Of a stretch of DNA of 60,354 nucleotides, positions 45,523-53,352 are shown piece after piece. Made by a program: the position numbers and the translations under genes. The notes beneath the pieces are model-generated. The model was given only the letters and a program-made list of their open reading frames with translations. It had not been told where the DNA came from and made no database searches. The stretch covers positions 1-60,354 of the forward strand of contig JAURWR010000119.1 in NCBI GenBank assembly GCA_030654805.1. Direction: 5' to 3'. The DNA comes from Burkholderiaceae bacterium (GTDB lineage: Bacteria > Pseudomonadota > Gammaproteobacteria > Burkholderiales > Burkholderiaceae_C). Within the stretch, counting starts at the first letter, position 1. Every line of letters starts with the position of its first letter.

Positions 45523-46389
45523 ATGAATCCGCTGCGCCGGCTCGTTGCCAACGAAGATCTCAATTTCCTGCTGACCAACCGGGTGCCGCGCATGCTGCTG
45601 ACGCGCTGGATGGGCTGGTTCAGCCAGATCCGCAACCCGTGGATTGCGCGCGCGTCGATTGCCGTCTGGCGGCTCTTCACCGACCTGGACCTGAGCGACG
45701 CCCGCCAGCAGCGCTTCGCCAGCCTGCACGACTGCTTCACGCGGGAGCTGCGGGAAGGCGCCCGCACGATCGATCAGCGTCCGGACATCCTGACCAGCCC
45801 GTGCGATGCGATCGTCGGCGCCTGCGGACGGGTCCATGACGGCCAGGTGTTCCAGGCCAAGGGCTTTCCGTATGCCATCCGTGACCTGTTCGGTCCGAGC
45901 CAGGACACCCGCGCCTTCCACCGCGGAACCTACGTGACCTTGCGACTCACGTCGGCGATGTACCACCGCTTCCACGCGCCACAGGATTGCGAGGTCGATC
46001 ACCTGACCTACCTGAGCGGCGACACCTGGAACGTCAACCCGATCGCATTGGCGCGGGTGGAGCAGTTGTTCTGCCGCAACGAGCGCGCCGTGCTGCGGTT
46101 GCGCATGCAGAACAGCGGACAGCCGATCGCGCTGGTGCCGGTCGCGGCCATCCTGGTCGCCAGCATCCGGCTGCATTTCCTCGACGTGCTGCTGCACCTG
46201 CGCTACCGCGGGCCGAACGAGATTGCCTGCAAGGCGCGCTTCGCCAAAGGTCAGGAGATGGGATGGTTCCAGCACGGTTCGACCATCCTGGTCTTCGCGC
46301 CGCCCGGCTTCACCTTGTGCGCCGGCATCGAGCCAGGTCGGCGCATCCGCATGGGCGAAGCACTGATGCATCAGGGCCCGCACGCGTGA
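45523..46389 (+). CDS. psd: Phosphatidylserine decarboxylase
   Basis: A 288-residue proenzyme that makes phosphatidylethanolamine. The pyruvoyl-forming cleavage site is present as H-G-S-T (G252-S253) near the C-terminus in place of the usual LGST. Other family residues are visible: LTSPCDAIVGACGRV, FHRGTYVTLRLTSAMYHRFHAP and LSGDTWNVNPIAL. The ATG at 45523 is preferred over a GTG nine bases earlier because of AGGA spacing. Confidence 0.9.
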   Translation: MNPLRRLVANEDLNFLLTNRVPRMLLTRWMGWFSQIRNPWIARASIAVWRLFTDLDLSDARQQRFASLHDCFTRELREGARTIDQRPDILTSPCDAIVGACGRVHDGQVFQAKGFPYAIRDLFGPSQDTRAFHRGTYVTLRLTSAMYHRFHAPQDCEVDHLTYLSGDTWNVNPIALARVEQLFCRNERAVLRLRMQNSGQPIALVPVAAILVASIRLHFLDVLLHLRYRGPNEIACKARFAKGQEMGWFQHGSTILVFAPPGFTLCAGIEPGRRIRMGEALMHQGPHA

Positions 46390-46459
46390 CTTGAAGCAGT
46401 CGCGCGCCAGACCGGGGTGCTTCGCAGGCGCACCCGGCCGGGGTGTGCCGTCGATGTCC

Positions 46460-47341
46460 TCAGGCGCGCGGCGCGATATCGACGCAGTGGACCGGAGACA
46501 CGGTCCCCGGCATCGGCAGCAGTGCCGACTCGGTCCGCGCCGGAGCCACCGCGACCTGCCGTGCCTCGGCGCTGCGGTCGATGATTTCGAGCCGGCCGTC
46601 GTGGTGCTCGACCAAGGCGGTGAGGCTCTCCACCCAATCACCGTCGTTGCAGTACAGCACGCCCTCGATCTCGCGGATCTCGGCGTGGTGGATGTGACCG
46701 CAGACGACACCATCGAGGCCGCGACTGCGGGTTTCGCGCGCCAGCGCCGCCTCGAAATCACCCACGTAGCTGACCGCGCGCTTGACCTTCAGCTTGAGAA
46801 AGCGAGACAGGCTCCAGTACGGCAGGCCGAGTCGCGCCCGGGCCACGTTGAAGCGGCGGTTCAGCCTCAGCGTGAACTCGTAGGCGATGTCGCCGACCTA
46901 GGCCAGCCACTTGGCGCACTGGATGACCCCGTCGAAGAGGTCCCCATGGGTCACCCACAGCCGGCGGCCGTCGGCCGTGGTGTGAACGCAGTCCTCGACG
47001 ATGTCGACGCCGCCGAAGTTGTGTGCCACGTATCGACGTGCGAACTCGTCGTGGTTGCCGGGCACGAAGATCACACGGGTGCCCTTGCGCGCCTTGCGCA
47101 GGATCTTCTGCACCACGTCGTTGTGGCTCTGCGGCCAGTACCAGGAGCGGCGCAGCTGCCAGCCATCGATGATGTCGCCGACGAGATACAGCGTCTGGCA
47201 CTCGGTGGTTCGCAGGAATTCGAGCAACGCCCGCGCCTGGCAACCGGGGGTTCCGAGATGCAGATCGGAGATCCATGCCGTACGCACGGACAAGGCCCCA
47301 TCCTCTTCAGTGCTGTCCATGCTTGCGCCTTCTGTGTGCAT
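46460..47341 (-). pseudogene. LpxH-like metallophosphoesterase interrupted by in-frame TAG
   Basis: The frame encodes a calcineurin-like phosphoesterase related to UDP-2,3-diacylglucosamine pyrophosphatase. All metal-binding blocks are present: ISDLHLG, VGDIIDGW, PGNHDE, VTHGDLFDG and, after the break, CGHIHHAE. A single TAG at 46898-46900 interrupts it after CAKWLA; the next codons (VGDIAYEFTLRLNRRFN) continue in the same frame with family similarity. This is a nonsense change, not a frameshift, so one base could restore it. It diverges from olsB. Sequencing error, recent loss or readthrough all remain possible. Confidence 0.85.
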
Positions 47342-47511
47342 GGACTCGCATGGTCACACCCTGACATGACACGGTGTTGACACAGTCTTCCCGCGTCGCC
47401 GGGAGCCTGCCGACACACGCCTGCGCAGCGCGCTGTCACCGTCCCGTCAGCAACTCTTCACGGCGATGTCATCGGCCGCCCCGAGCATCGCCGCGACCCA
47501 AGGAGAGATCG

Positions 47512-48378
47512 ATGAGGGACATGCCCGTGAATACCCAGCCGATGTTCGACCCGCGTCTGAACATGAACCCGTCGCGGTCCACGGCCCGACAGCCCGCGCC
47601 GCACACACCGACCGTGTACCGCCAGAAGGCTGCGGCAGCGCCGGTCGCTTTCGAGGCGGTCTGGGCACGCGACCTCGACGAGGTGCGACTGGCCCAGCAA
47701 CTTCGCCACCTCGTGTTCGTCGAGGAAATGGGCGCACGCGTGTCGCTTCCCGCTGGCACGCCGGCCGGCCACGACGCAGACCTTTTCGACGACCACTGCG
47801 AACACCTGCTGCTGCGCGTCACCACCGCGGATGGCGAGCCCGGCCCGGTGATCGGCACCTATCGCGTGCTGACACCCGCAGCGGCCAAACGCGTCGGCGG
47901 CCTGTACAGCGAGACCGAGTTCGACCTGACCCGACTGCGCTCCATGCGCGATCGCATGGCCGAGCTGGGGCGCTCGTGCGTGCACCCGGACTGGCGCACC
48001 GGCGGCGCGATTCTCGCCCTGTGGGCCGCACTCGCGGAGTTCATGAAACGCAACGCACTGGACACGATGATGGGCTGCGCGAGCGTCGGCATGCGCGACG
48101 GCGGCCACGTGGCCGCCAGCCTGTGGACCCAACTGCGCGACACCCACCTCGCGCCGATCGAGTGGCAGGTGCGCCCCCGTCTGCCGCTGCCGGTCGAGCA
48201 GCTGCAATGCGATCTCGATGTTGACCCTCCGGCGCTGATCAAGGGCTACCTGCGTTGTGGCGCCAAGGTCCTGGGACCGCCCGCCTGGGACCCGGCGTTC
48301 AACACCGCCGATCTGCCGATGCTGATCCGCCTGGCCGACCTGCCGCCTCGCTACCGGAAGCACTTTCTCGGCGAGTGA
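47512..48378 (+). CDS. Ornithine lipid N-acyltransferase-like protein (OlsB/GNAT)
   Basis: A 288-residue protein of the hemolysin-like GNAT family. VWARDLDEVRLAQQLRHLVFVEEMGAR, VIGTYRVLTPAAAKRVGGLYSETEFDL, ELGRSCVHPDWRTGGAI and LMGCASVGM-like motifs match OlsB, which acylates ornithine from acyl-ACP in ornithine lipid synthesis. AGGAGAGATCG precedes the ATG at 47512. Family members with other amino substrates exist, so ornithine is likely but not proven. Confidence 0.85.
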   Translation: MRDMPVNTQPMFDPRLNMNPSRSTARQPAPHTPTVYRQKAAAAPVAFEAVWARDLDEVRLAQQLRHLVFVEEMGARVSLPAGTPAGHDADLFDDHCEHLLLRVTTADGEPGPVIGTYRVLTPAAAKRVGGLYSETEFDLTRLRSMRDRMAELGRSCVHPDWRTGGAILALWAALAEFMKRNALDTMMGCASVGMRDGGHVAASLWTQLRDTHLAPIEWQVRPRLPLPVEQLQCDLDVDPPALIKGYLRCGAKVLGPPAWDPAFNTADLPMLIRLADLPPRYRKHFLGE

Positions 48379-48650
48379 ATCGGGAAACCCAGCCGCTACA
48401 GACAGGAAGGATTTCGGCGCCGCCCGGCGGCTGCAATCCATCCAGGTCCGAGAACTACCTTGCGGGAGACTCGGCCTGCTCGATGGCCGACACCAGGGCC
48501 ATCTCCACCCACATGCCGCACCTTGCTCTGTGTTCAACGCCGTCGGCACGTGATCGGGATTGAGAAGCTGAATTCCATCGACGAATCGCTCCCGCGATTC
48601 GTCATGGCCTGGCTTTGCTTGACAGCGGGGGAAGCCCTTGTAGTAGTTTG
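48379..48650. other. Gap downstream of olsB with one strong hairpin
   Basis: No gene is visible here. GACGAATCGC-tccc-GCGATTCGTC (48580-48603) is a perfect 10-bp stem with a tetraloop, 200 bp after olsB. It has no T-run, so a role as terminator is uncertain. Confidence 0.5.
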
Positions 48651-48707
48651 AGGTGAGCCGCAAAGTGCAGCTTGCTGCACTTTGTCGGCTCGACCGAAGG
48701 GTTCGGC
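48651..48707 (-). repeat. Degenerate attC-like site after the toxin-antitoxin genes
   Basis: Reading leftward from the higA stop, GCCGAAC (48701-48707) is followed by GAGCCG-a-CAAAGTGCAG-caag-CTGCACTTTG-CGGCTC, a 16-bp stem with one bulged base (48655-48688). A stem with an extrahelical base after a RYYYAAC-like core is what attC sites look like. The matching GTTRRRY core on the far side is not seen, so it may be truncated; it could instead be a simple terminator hairpin. Confidence 0.5.
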
Positions 48708-48708
48708 G

Positions 48709-49026
48709 TCATGCGGCCTTATGAGGAACAAGCTTGACCTGGAGATCGCAGCCGACAGCGGCCGCATATTTCTTCAGCGTTGCCAGTGACGGCGCGTGGC
48801 GGCCTGCCGCCTCGAGACGCGAGATTGCGCTCTTGGTCGTGCCCATGCGTTCGGCCACGGCGTCTTGAGTCATGCCTGCCTTAGCGCGAGCCTTGAGCAT
48901 TTGCCCGGCCAGTGCGTACTCAAGCTGAAGACTGTCGTATTCCTCGGCGAAACCCTGGCGCTTGCGTGCGGACGCAAGGAACTCGGCGTGATTGTGAGGA
49001 ACGGGTTTGTATTTCAGATCAGCCAT
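48709..49026 (-). CDS. higA: HigA-type antitoxin (XRE family HTH)
   Basis: A 105-residue DNA-binding antitoxin. The HTH is at about 58-83 (GMTQDAVAERMGTTKSAISRLEAAG), with family ending PSLATLKKYAAAVGCDLQVKL. It overlaps the toxin gene by eight bases, toxin first, as in higBA loci. It would neutralise the toxin and repress the operon. Its stop codon lies within a 12-bp sequence that recurs inverted beyond the toxin gene. Confidence 0.88.
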   Translation of the reverse strand: MADLKYKPVPHNHAEFLASARKRQGFAEEYDSLQLEYALAGQMLKARAKAGMTQDAVAERMGTTKSAISRLEAAGRHAPSLATLKKYAAAVGCDLQVKLVPHKAA

Positions 49027-49345
49027 GCTGCACCTCCTTAAGGCGTTTGCGAGCGAGCTTCAACTCGCTGTCAGGGGTTTGCTGCGTCTTTTTGATGAAT
49101 GCGTGCAAGACAACTACTCGCTGTCCGACCAGATAGCAGTAGAACGCTCGACCAATACCGGTGCGACCACGTGGCCGAAGCTCGAACAGACCATCGCCGA
49201 AGGCGCGCGAATGAGGCAACCGAAGGCTTGGCCCGTATTCGGCTAGAAGTTCGATCAGGTGTGCGTAGTCAGCGAGCACATCCACGGGCCACTCTTGGAT
49301 CTCGGAGCGCACCCGTTCGTGGAAGTAGTCGATTTGGTATGCCAT
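49019..49345 (-). CDS. higB: HigB/Gp49-type toxin (RelE superfamily)
   Basis: A 108-residue RelE-fold mRNA-cleaving toxin. MAYQIDYFHERVRSEIQEWP, GLFELRPRGRTGIGRAFYCY and VVVLHAFIKKTQQTP, followed by a Lys/Arg-rich helix, match the phage Gp49/HigB family. The ATG at 49345 is preferred over a frame five codons longer. The operator-like repeat lies directly upstream. Confidence 0.88.
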   Translation of the reverse strand: MAYQIDYFHERVRSEIQEWPVDVLADYAHLIELLAEYGPSLRLPHSRAFGDGLFELRPRGRTGIGRAFYCYLVGQRVVVLHAFIKKTQQTPDSELKLARKRLKEVQHG

Positions 49346-49352
49346 GCAGCAT

Positions 49353-49370
49353 GTTAGCAAATGTGCTAAC
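49353..49370 (-). promoter_or_regulatory. Operator-like inverted repeat of higBA
   Basis: GTTAGC-aaatgt-GCTAAC is a perfect 6-bp inverted repeat eight bases upstream of the toxin ATG. TAACAT within it could serve as the -10. The position is that expected for the HigA binding site in autorepression. Confidence 0.75.
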
Positions 49371-49394
49371 CGCTCGCAAGGTGAACCCTATGAC

Positions 49395-49475
49395 GCCGAA
49401 CGTTCAGCTTGAGGGGCTGTCCGGAAGCTGGTGAAGCCAGCTTTTGAACAGTCCCGCTCGAAGCGCTGGTTAGGC
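49395..49475 (-). repeat. attC-like recombination site between two cassettes
   Basis: Read leftward, the 81-bp site starts with GCCTAAC (a perfect RYYYAAC core, 49469-49475) and ends with GTTCGGC (49395-49401; close to GTTRRRY, with C for the first R). Between them an imperfect stem pairs AGC-CTT-GAG-GGG-CTGT elements with unpaired bases on one arm, and the tip is a perfect AAGCTGG/CCAGCTT hairpin (49425-49443). These are the features of integron attC sites. The upstream gene's stop codon lies in the first core, as is usual for cassettes. Confidence 0.7.
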
Positions 49476-50162
49476 AATGCTTAGATTCCTAGAGTTACAA
49501 GAGCGTCTGCGCTGAAATAGGCCAACCATTACCAGCCCAACCGTCAGTATTAAATAGGTTTCCGGCTCTGGCACTGCGGAAACGACTGACCCAGACAAAA
49601 ACATGCGATATCTGTTAGGCTCGTCATTCATATACCCCCAATTTGGAAAACTAGAATTGTTAATTGATATTATTTCGCCATCCGAAGTAACTGCCTGATT
49701 AGGTTGAACTAGGGTTAGGGCAATTCTTCCATTGGCCCCAAAAAGGCCAGAGCCAAAAATAAGCCCATAGGCACCTGGCAATAGCGTTGCATTGATTGAA
49801 ACCTGCGAGTCGATGCCCGAGTTTGGCGTAAACACGCTGTAGGCCAAAACCCCGTCAAGCTGCGTAAGATTTCCGGTAGGAAGACCGTTACCTCCTAAAT
49901 TAACAATGGCACCAAATATCGTGCCGCCAAGCCCAAAGCTGGGTGAACCGTTAATGTTATTGAAGTGCCCACCTATTGCTTCTACTTCCGTTGTCTGATT
50001 GATCGAAAAAGACGCCCCAATAAATTGAGTGCTACTGATGTCTGAACCGCCACAGCACCCCCAACTGTCAAATGGTCCTGTAGCCGATTGGAAAAAGATG
50101 TTTGCATTGGCATTCGTAACTGTTGCCAAAAAAATAGCCGCAAACAAGAAATATCTACTCAT
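49470..50162 (-). CDS. PEP-CTERM sorting domain protein in AT-rich DNA
   Basis: A 230-residue secreted protein. It has a signal peptide (MSRYFLFAAIFLATVTNANA), a Gly/Asn/Ser-rich body with no recognised fold, and the C-terminal signal AVPEPETYLILTVGLVMVG followed by RRR: the PEP-CTERM sorting tag used with exosortase. Codon use (many aat, att, aaa) differs sharply from every neighbour, so it was probably acquired. It ends inside the attC core. Function unknown; exosortase is not in this window. Confidence 0.88.
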   Translation of the reverse strand: MSRYFLFAAIFLATVTNANANIFFQSATGPFDSWGCCGGSDISSTQFIGASFSINQTTEVEAIGGHFNNINGSPSFGLGGTIFGAIVNLGGNGLPTGNLTQLDGVLAYSVFTPNSGIDSQVSINATLLPGAYGLIFGSGLFGANGRIALTLVQPNQAVTSDGEIISINNSSFPNWGYMNDEPNRYRMFLSGSVVSAVPEPETYLILTVGLVMVGLFQRRRSCNSRNLSIA

Positions 50163-50257
50163 ATCGGTTGCCTCCTAAAATATAAAAATGGGATTCTTCA
50201 CATCCAACAAGAATATAAAACTGATTGTTGCAGCAAGAAAACAGGTGTCCGCGTAAT

Positions 50258-50264
50258 GCCTAAC
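50258..50264 (-). repeat. Cassette boundary core GTTAGGC upstream of the PEP-CTERM gene
   Basis: On the minus strand GTTAGGC is a perfect GTTRRRY core, 95 bp upstream of the PEP-CTERM start. Base composition also changes from AT-rich to GC-rich here. A possible opposite core, ATCCAAC, lies about 80 bp to the right, but pairing between the two is weak. Confidence 0.5.
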
Positions 50265-50435
50265 GAGGCTGGGCAATAACCCGATTTCTGCGGGACACGC
50301 AGGGGCGGCTTGCTTGCAGCGGAGGAAGTTTTCTCATCGTTGGATTTGCCTCGCTGGCGAGGTCCGATCGGCACATTCTGATCGGCTTCTTCGCCGTCCT
50401 CGCACCTCGCGCGGGCTCAGCGCCCGTGCTCTGCC

Positions 50436-50579
50436 TCACCCCCATTTCCCGCTGTTCGCCACCTTCTCGATGTTGTGCACCAGGCAGAACAAGCGCCACT
50501 GTGTGCCCACCTTGTCCTTGCCTCGCAGCGTGAACCGGTTCAGCCGCTTGTTGTGGCGCAGGTTGCCGAACTGCCATGC
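50436..50579 (-). pseudogene. C-terminal remnant of a transposase (IS1182-like)
   Basis: About 47 residues read WQFGNLRHNKRLNRFTLRG, then KVGTQWRLFCLVHNIEKVA and a stop. This matches the C-terminal end of DDE transposases of the IS1182/IS5-like groups (FGxLKHNxGxxRFxLRGxxKVxxEWxLxCxxHN). No upstream part of the gene is present. It marks an old insertion at the junction of the cassette region and the glycan operon. Confidence 0.65.
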
Positions 50580-50622
50580 GCCCGGCCGCGCCTCAGGCTC
50601 GGTGGCAGTTCTGCGCGCCAAT

Positions 50623-50645
50623 GCTGTCGCTCGTTGAGCGACAGC
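50623..50645. repeat. Perfect 10-bp hairpin downstream of the glycan operon
   Basis: GCTGTCGCTC-gtt-GAGCGACAGC lies 63 bp after the stop of the last minus-strand glycan gene. No T-run follows on that strand. It may end the operon transcript or be part of the former insertion sequence. Confidence 0.5.
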
Positions 50646-50707
50646 GAATGATCGCAACGGGTCGAAAGTGCAGGTCAGCCGCGTTACGCCGACTGCTTCG
50701 GCGTTCC

Positions 50708-51949
50708 TTACGGATGCCCCTTGCCGATCGTGATGTAGCCGTCGATGCCGTCATGGGCCAGCACGTCGTTGGCCTCGAACACGGCTGAAGCGGGGGGCGT
50801 GGTCAGACCAACGGCCTCGCCTGCGGTCGTGCTGCAGCCTGCGAACTCCCAGCGGCCGGTTTCGGTTTCGCGCCACCAGCGCGGGTTGCGGTGCCGGTCG
50901 AGCAGGAAGCCCAGGCCGCTGCGGTCCAGGCCCAGCCACTCGCAGAACTTGTCGAGGTGTTGCGGCGCGGCCTGCTCGTGGCGGCGCACCAGTGCCAGGC
51001 CCTGCGCCCGGGTCAGCCGGCCGTGGCGGATCTCGCGGCACGCGTGGTCGGTGACCTTCGAGTAGCCGTGCTTGTGCAGCTTCAGCACGTCGTGCAGGTC
51101 CATGTAGTTCCAGCAGTCGACGTGGTCGTACGTGTCGAACGTGCGCGCGAACGCGGCGCTGCGATAGCCGCAGCGCTCGATCATCTGTTCGTGCTGCGCC
51201 TTCGGATCCCAGCGCACGTAGTTGCCGAGGTAGACGCCGCGCACACCGATCTCGGACAAGGCGGCGTCGTCCGGGTAGCGGTACTGCCAGATGTCGGATT
51301 CCTTCAGCGTGTCGAACATCGTCGGCAGGTCGTCGGCTTCGCGGCCCATCAGGTCGTGGTCCTGGCGGTGGCGGCGCGTCATCTCGACCTCGTCGTCGTG
51401 CGAGTACATGCCGACCTGCTCCAGCCCCTGGTGGGCGCCCCACAGGATCAGCGGGATGCGGTAGCGCACCGCCGTCTGCACCGGGAACACCGTCTGCCCG
51501 GCCAGGCAGTGCCAGTAGTCGCTGCCGAAGTCGCGCAGCGTCGCGCGGGTGATCTTCTTCACTGCGTGCGGGTTGACGTTCTGCTGGATCAGGTCGCAGT
51601 CGAACCGGATGCGCAGGTTCGCCAGGTTGCGGATGCCCAGCGCAGTGTTGAAGTACTTGTTGTAGGTGACCAGCAGCGGGTTCAGCCCGAGCCGCTGCTT
51701 GACCAGATGCACGATGTAATGCGAATCGCCCGCGCCGCTGACCGGCACGATGCAGTCGTAGGTGTCGCCGCTGCGGCTGCGGTACGGCGCCACCAGCGAT
51801 TCGAGACGCTGCCAGCGCTCGGCCCAGTCGAGGCGGTCCTTCTCCTCGTGCACGCGGCAGCCCGAACAGATGCCCTCGTCGTCGAGCACCAGTCCGAGCG
51901 GGTGCGCGCTGGTGTACAGGCAGCGGCGGCAGTGCATCAGGGCGGCCAT
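50708..51949 (-). CDS. N-acetyl sugar amidotransferase (WbpG/PseA family), copy 1
   Basis: A 413-residue ATP-PPase-like enzyme. N-terminal Cys pairs (MHCRRCLYT and ICSGCRVHEE) form a zinc site, then the P-loop-like VPVSGAGDSHY replaces the usual SGGKDS. Family members use ammonia from a HisH/HisF-like pair to turn an N-acetyl group into an acetamidino group; PseA of Campylobacter does this for pseudaminic acid. GGAG lies six bases before the ATG at 51949. A paralogue with the standard motif is at 53353. Confidence 0.85.
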   Translation of the reverse strand: MAALMHCRRCLYTSAHPLGLVLDDEGICSGCRVHEEKDRLDWAERWQRLESLVAPYRSRSGDTYDCIVPVSGAGDSHYIVHLVKQRLGLNPLLVTYNKYFNTALGIRNLANLRIRFDCDLIQQNVNPHAVKKITRATLRDFGSDYWHCLAGQTVFPVQTAVRYRIPLILWGAHQGLEQVGMYSHDDEVEMTRRHRQDHDLMGREADDLPTMFDTLKESDIWQYRYPDDAALSEIGVRGVYLGNYVRWDPKAQHEQMIERCGYRSAAFARTFDTYDHVDCWNYMDLHDVLKLHKHGYSKVTDHACREIRHGRLTRAQGLALVRRHEQAAPQHLDKFCEWLGLDRSGLGFLLDRHRNPRWWRETETGRWEFAGCSTTAGEAVGLTTPPASAVFEANDVLAHDGIDGYITIGKGHP

Positions 51950-51951
51950 GA

Positions 51952-52737
51952 TCAGCTCCAGGCTCGCGCCGGGTCGAGCGGCGCATGCGTCGGCGCGCGC
52001 AGCGGCAGCCCGGCCAGCGACTGCTTCAGGCGCTGCACCGCATGCTCGCGGTGGTTGAGAAAGTTGCCGACGGCCGCCGCCACGACGTTCGGGCGCTCGA
52101 GCACGCCGCGCAGTTGTGCCGGTTCGCTCAGCCCGCCGAACGCGATCAACGGCAAGGTGGGCATCGGCCACAGCGACAGCAGCCGTTCGTCGAAGCCACC
52201 GGGCACGCCCTCGTGCTGCCAGTCGACCAGCAGCACCTCGGAGATCGCGCCGGACGCCAGCACGTCGAGCAACTTCTGGGGCACCGGCGTCGAGCGGCGG
52301 CTGCGGTGGTCCAGCCAGGCCAGCGCGCCGTCGTTCACCGACAGCGGCAGCACTGCCACCAGCGCCTGCGCGCCGAGCGGCTCGGCCAGCGCGGCGGCCA
52401 GTTGTGGGTCGTCGTGCAGCAGCGCGTCGATGCCGATGCGCTCGGCTCCGGCCTGCACCGCACGCACACCGTCGGCGACGCTGCGCACCCCACCGGCATA
52501 GACCAGCGGCGTGGCCAGCCCGCGACGACAAATCCGGTCGAGCAGCGCCAGGTCGGGCCCGCCGCCGTGCGCATCGCGGTCGATGCATTGCAGCAGGATC
52601 TCGTCGACGCCCCAGCGGTCCAGGTTCTCGGCGATCACCTCGGGTTGCCCGAGCGGCCGGTGCCGTCGATACCCGATCGATTGCACCGCCCAGCCGTCCT
52701 TGACGGTGATGACGCCGATCAGTCGCTTCTCAAGCAC
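51952..52737 (-). CDS. HisF-like (imidazole glycerol phosphate synthase-type) subunit
   Basis: A 261-residue TIM-barrel protein. It begins MLEKRLIGVITVKDGWAVQS, close to HisF (RIIPCLDV...), and shows the two half-barrel phosphate sites LVYAGGVRSVADG and LIAFGGLSEPAQL. The first catalytic Asp region of true HisF is altered (VKDGWAV). In WbpG-type clusters such proteins deliver ammonia from the HisH-like glutaminase to the amidotransferase rather than making histidine. It overlaps the hisH-like gene by eight bases. Confidence 0.85.
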   Translation of the reverse strand: MLEKRLIGVITVKDGWAVQSIGYRRHRPLGQPEVIAENLDRWGVDEILLQCIDRDAHGGGPDLALLDRICRRGLATPLVYAGGVRSVADGVRAVQAGAERIGIDALLHDDPQLAAALAEPLGAQALVAVLPLSVNDGALAWLDHRSRRSTPVPQKLLDVLASGAISEVLLVDWQHEGVPGGFDERLLSLWPMPTLPLIAFGGLSEPAQLRGVLERPNVVAAAVGNFLNHREHAVQRLKQSLAGLPLRAPTHAPLDPARAWS

Positions 52738-53341
52738 GGCACAGGCCCTCGATCACGTTGTTCAGCAGCGTGCGCCCGGCGAGCTGGCTCTTCTCGGGGT
52801 GGAACTGCAGGCCGACCACCTTGCCGCGTCGCACCGCGACGGTGAAGGCATCGGCGAGCCGCGAGATGCCGATGCAGTACGGCGGCGGCGTGTCGAACGC
52901 ATAAGCGTGGTTGAAGTACAGCGACTGTCCGTCGCTCGGCGACAGCAGCGCATCTTCGGGGTCGATCTCGATCGTGTTCCAGCCGATGTGCCAGCGCGCA
53001 CCGGCGAGCGGCCGCACACGGCCCGGGATCAACCCCAGGCCGGCGGTGAGCCGGTGTTCCAGCGACATTTCGGCCAGCAACTGCATGCCCAGGCAGATGC
53101 CGATGAGCGGCTGCCCGCCCCGGGCCTGCTGCCGCAGGAAACTGACCAGCCCGTGCTCGTGCAGCGACGCCATCGCCGCCGGAAACGCGCCGACACCGGG
53201 CAGCACGATCGCGTCGGCCGCGGCCAGCGTGTCGGTGTCGCGGGTGACGCGGCAGCGGTGGCCGAGGCCGGTGATCGCGCGCGCCACCGACGCCAGGTTG
53301 CCCGCGCCGTAGTCGACGACACCGATCGTGAGTCGCTTCAT
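52730..53341 (-). CDS. HisH-like glutamine amidotransferase
   Basis: A 203-residue class I glutaminase. MKRLTIGVVDYGAGNLASV is the HisH start, the nucleophile is C83 in GICLGMQLLAE, and the His-Glu pair lies in QFHPEKSQ. AAGGAGG precedes the ATG at 53341; the longer open frame overlaps the next gene and was rejected. It should supply ammonia to the HisF-like partner and the flanking amidotransferases. Confidence 0.9.
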   Translation of the reverse strand: MKRLTIGVVDYGAGNLASVARAITGLGHRCRVTRDTDTLAAADAIVLPGVGAFPAAMASLHEHGLVSFLRQQARGGQPLIGICLGMQLLAEMSLEHRLTAGLGLIPGRVRPLAGARWHIGWNTIEIDPEDALLSPSDGQSLYFNHAYAFDTPPPYCIGISRLADAFTVAVRRGKVVGLQFHPEKSQLAGRTLLNNVIEGLCRA

Positions 53342-53352
53342 GCCGGCCTCCT

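Noticed and set aside
51950-52588. Upstream extension of amidotransferase copy 1
   Set aside because: The extra part overlaps the hisF-like gene in another frame and is Arg/Ala-rich noise; the ATG at 51949 with GGAG fits the family start.
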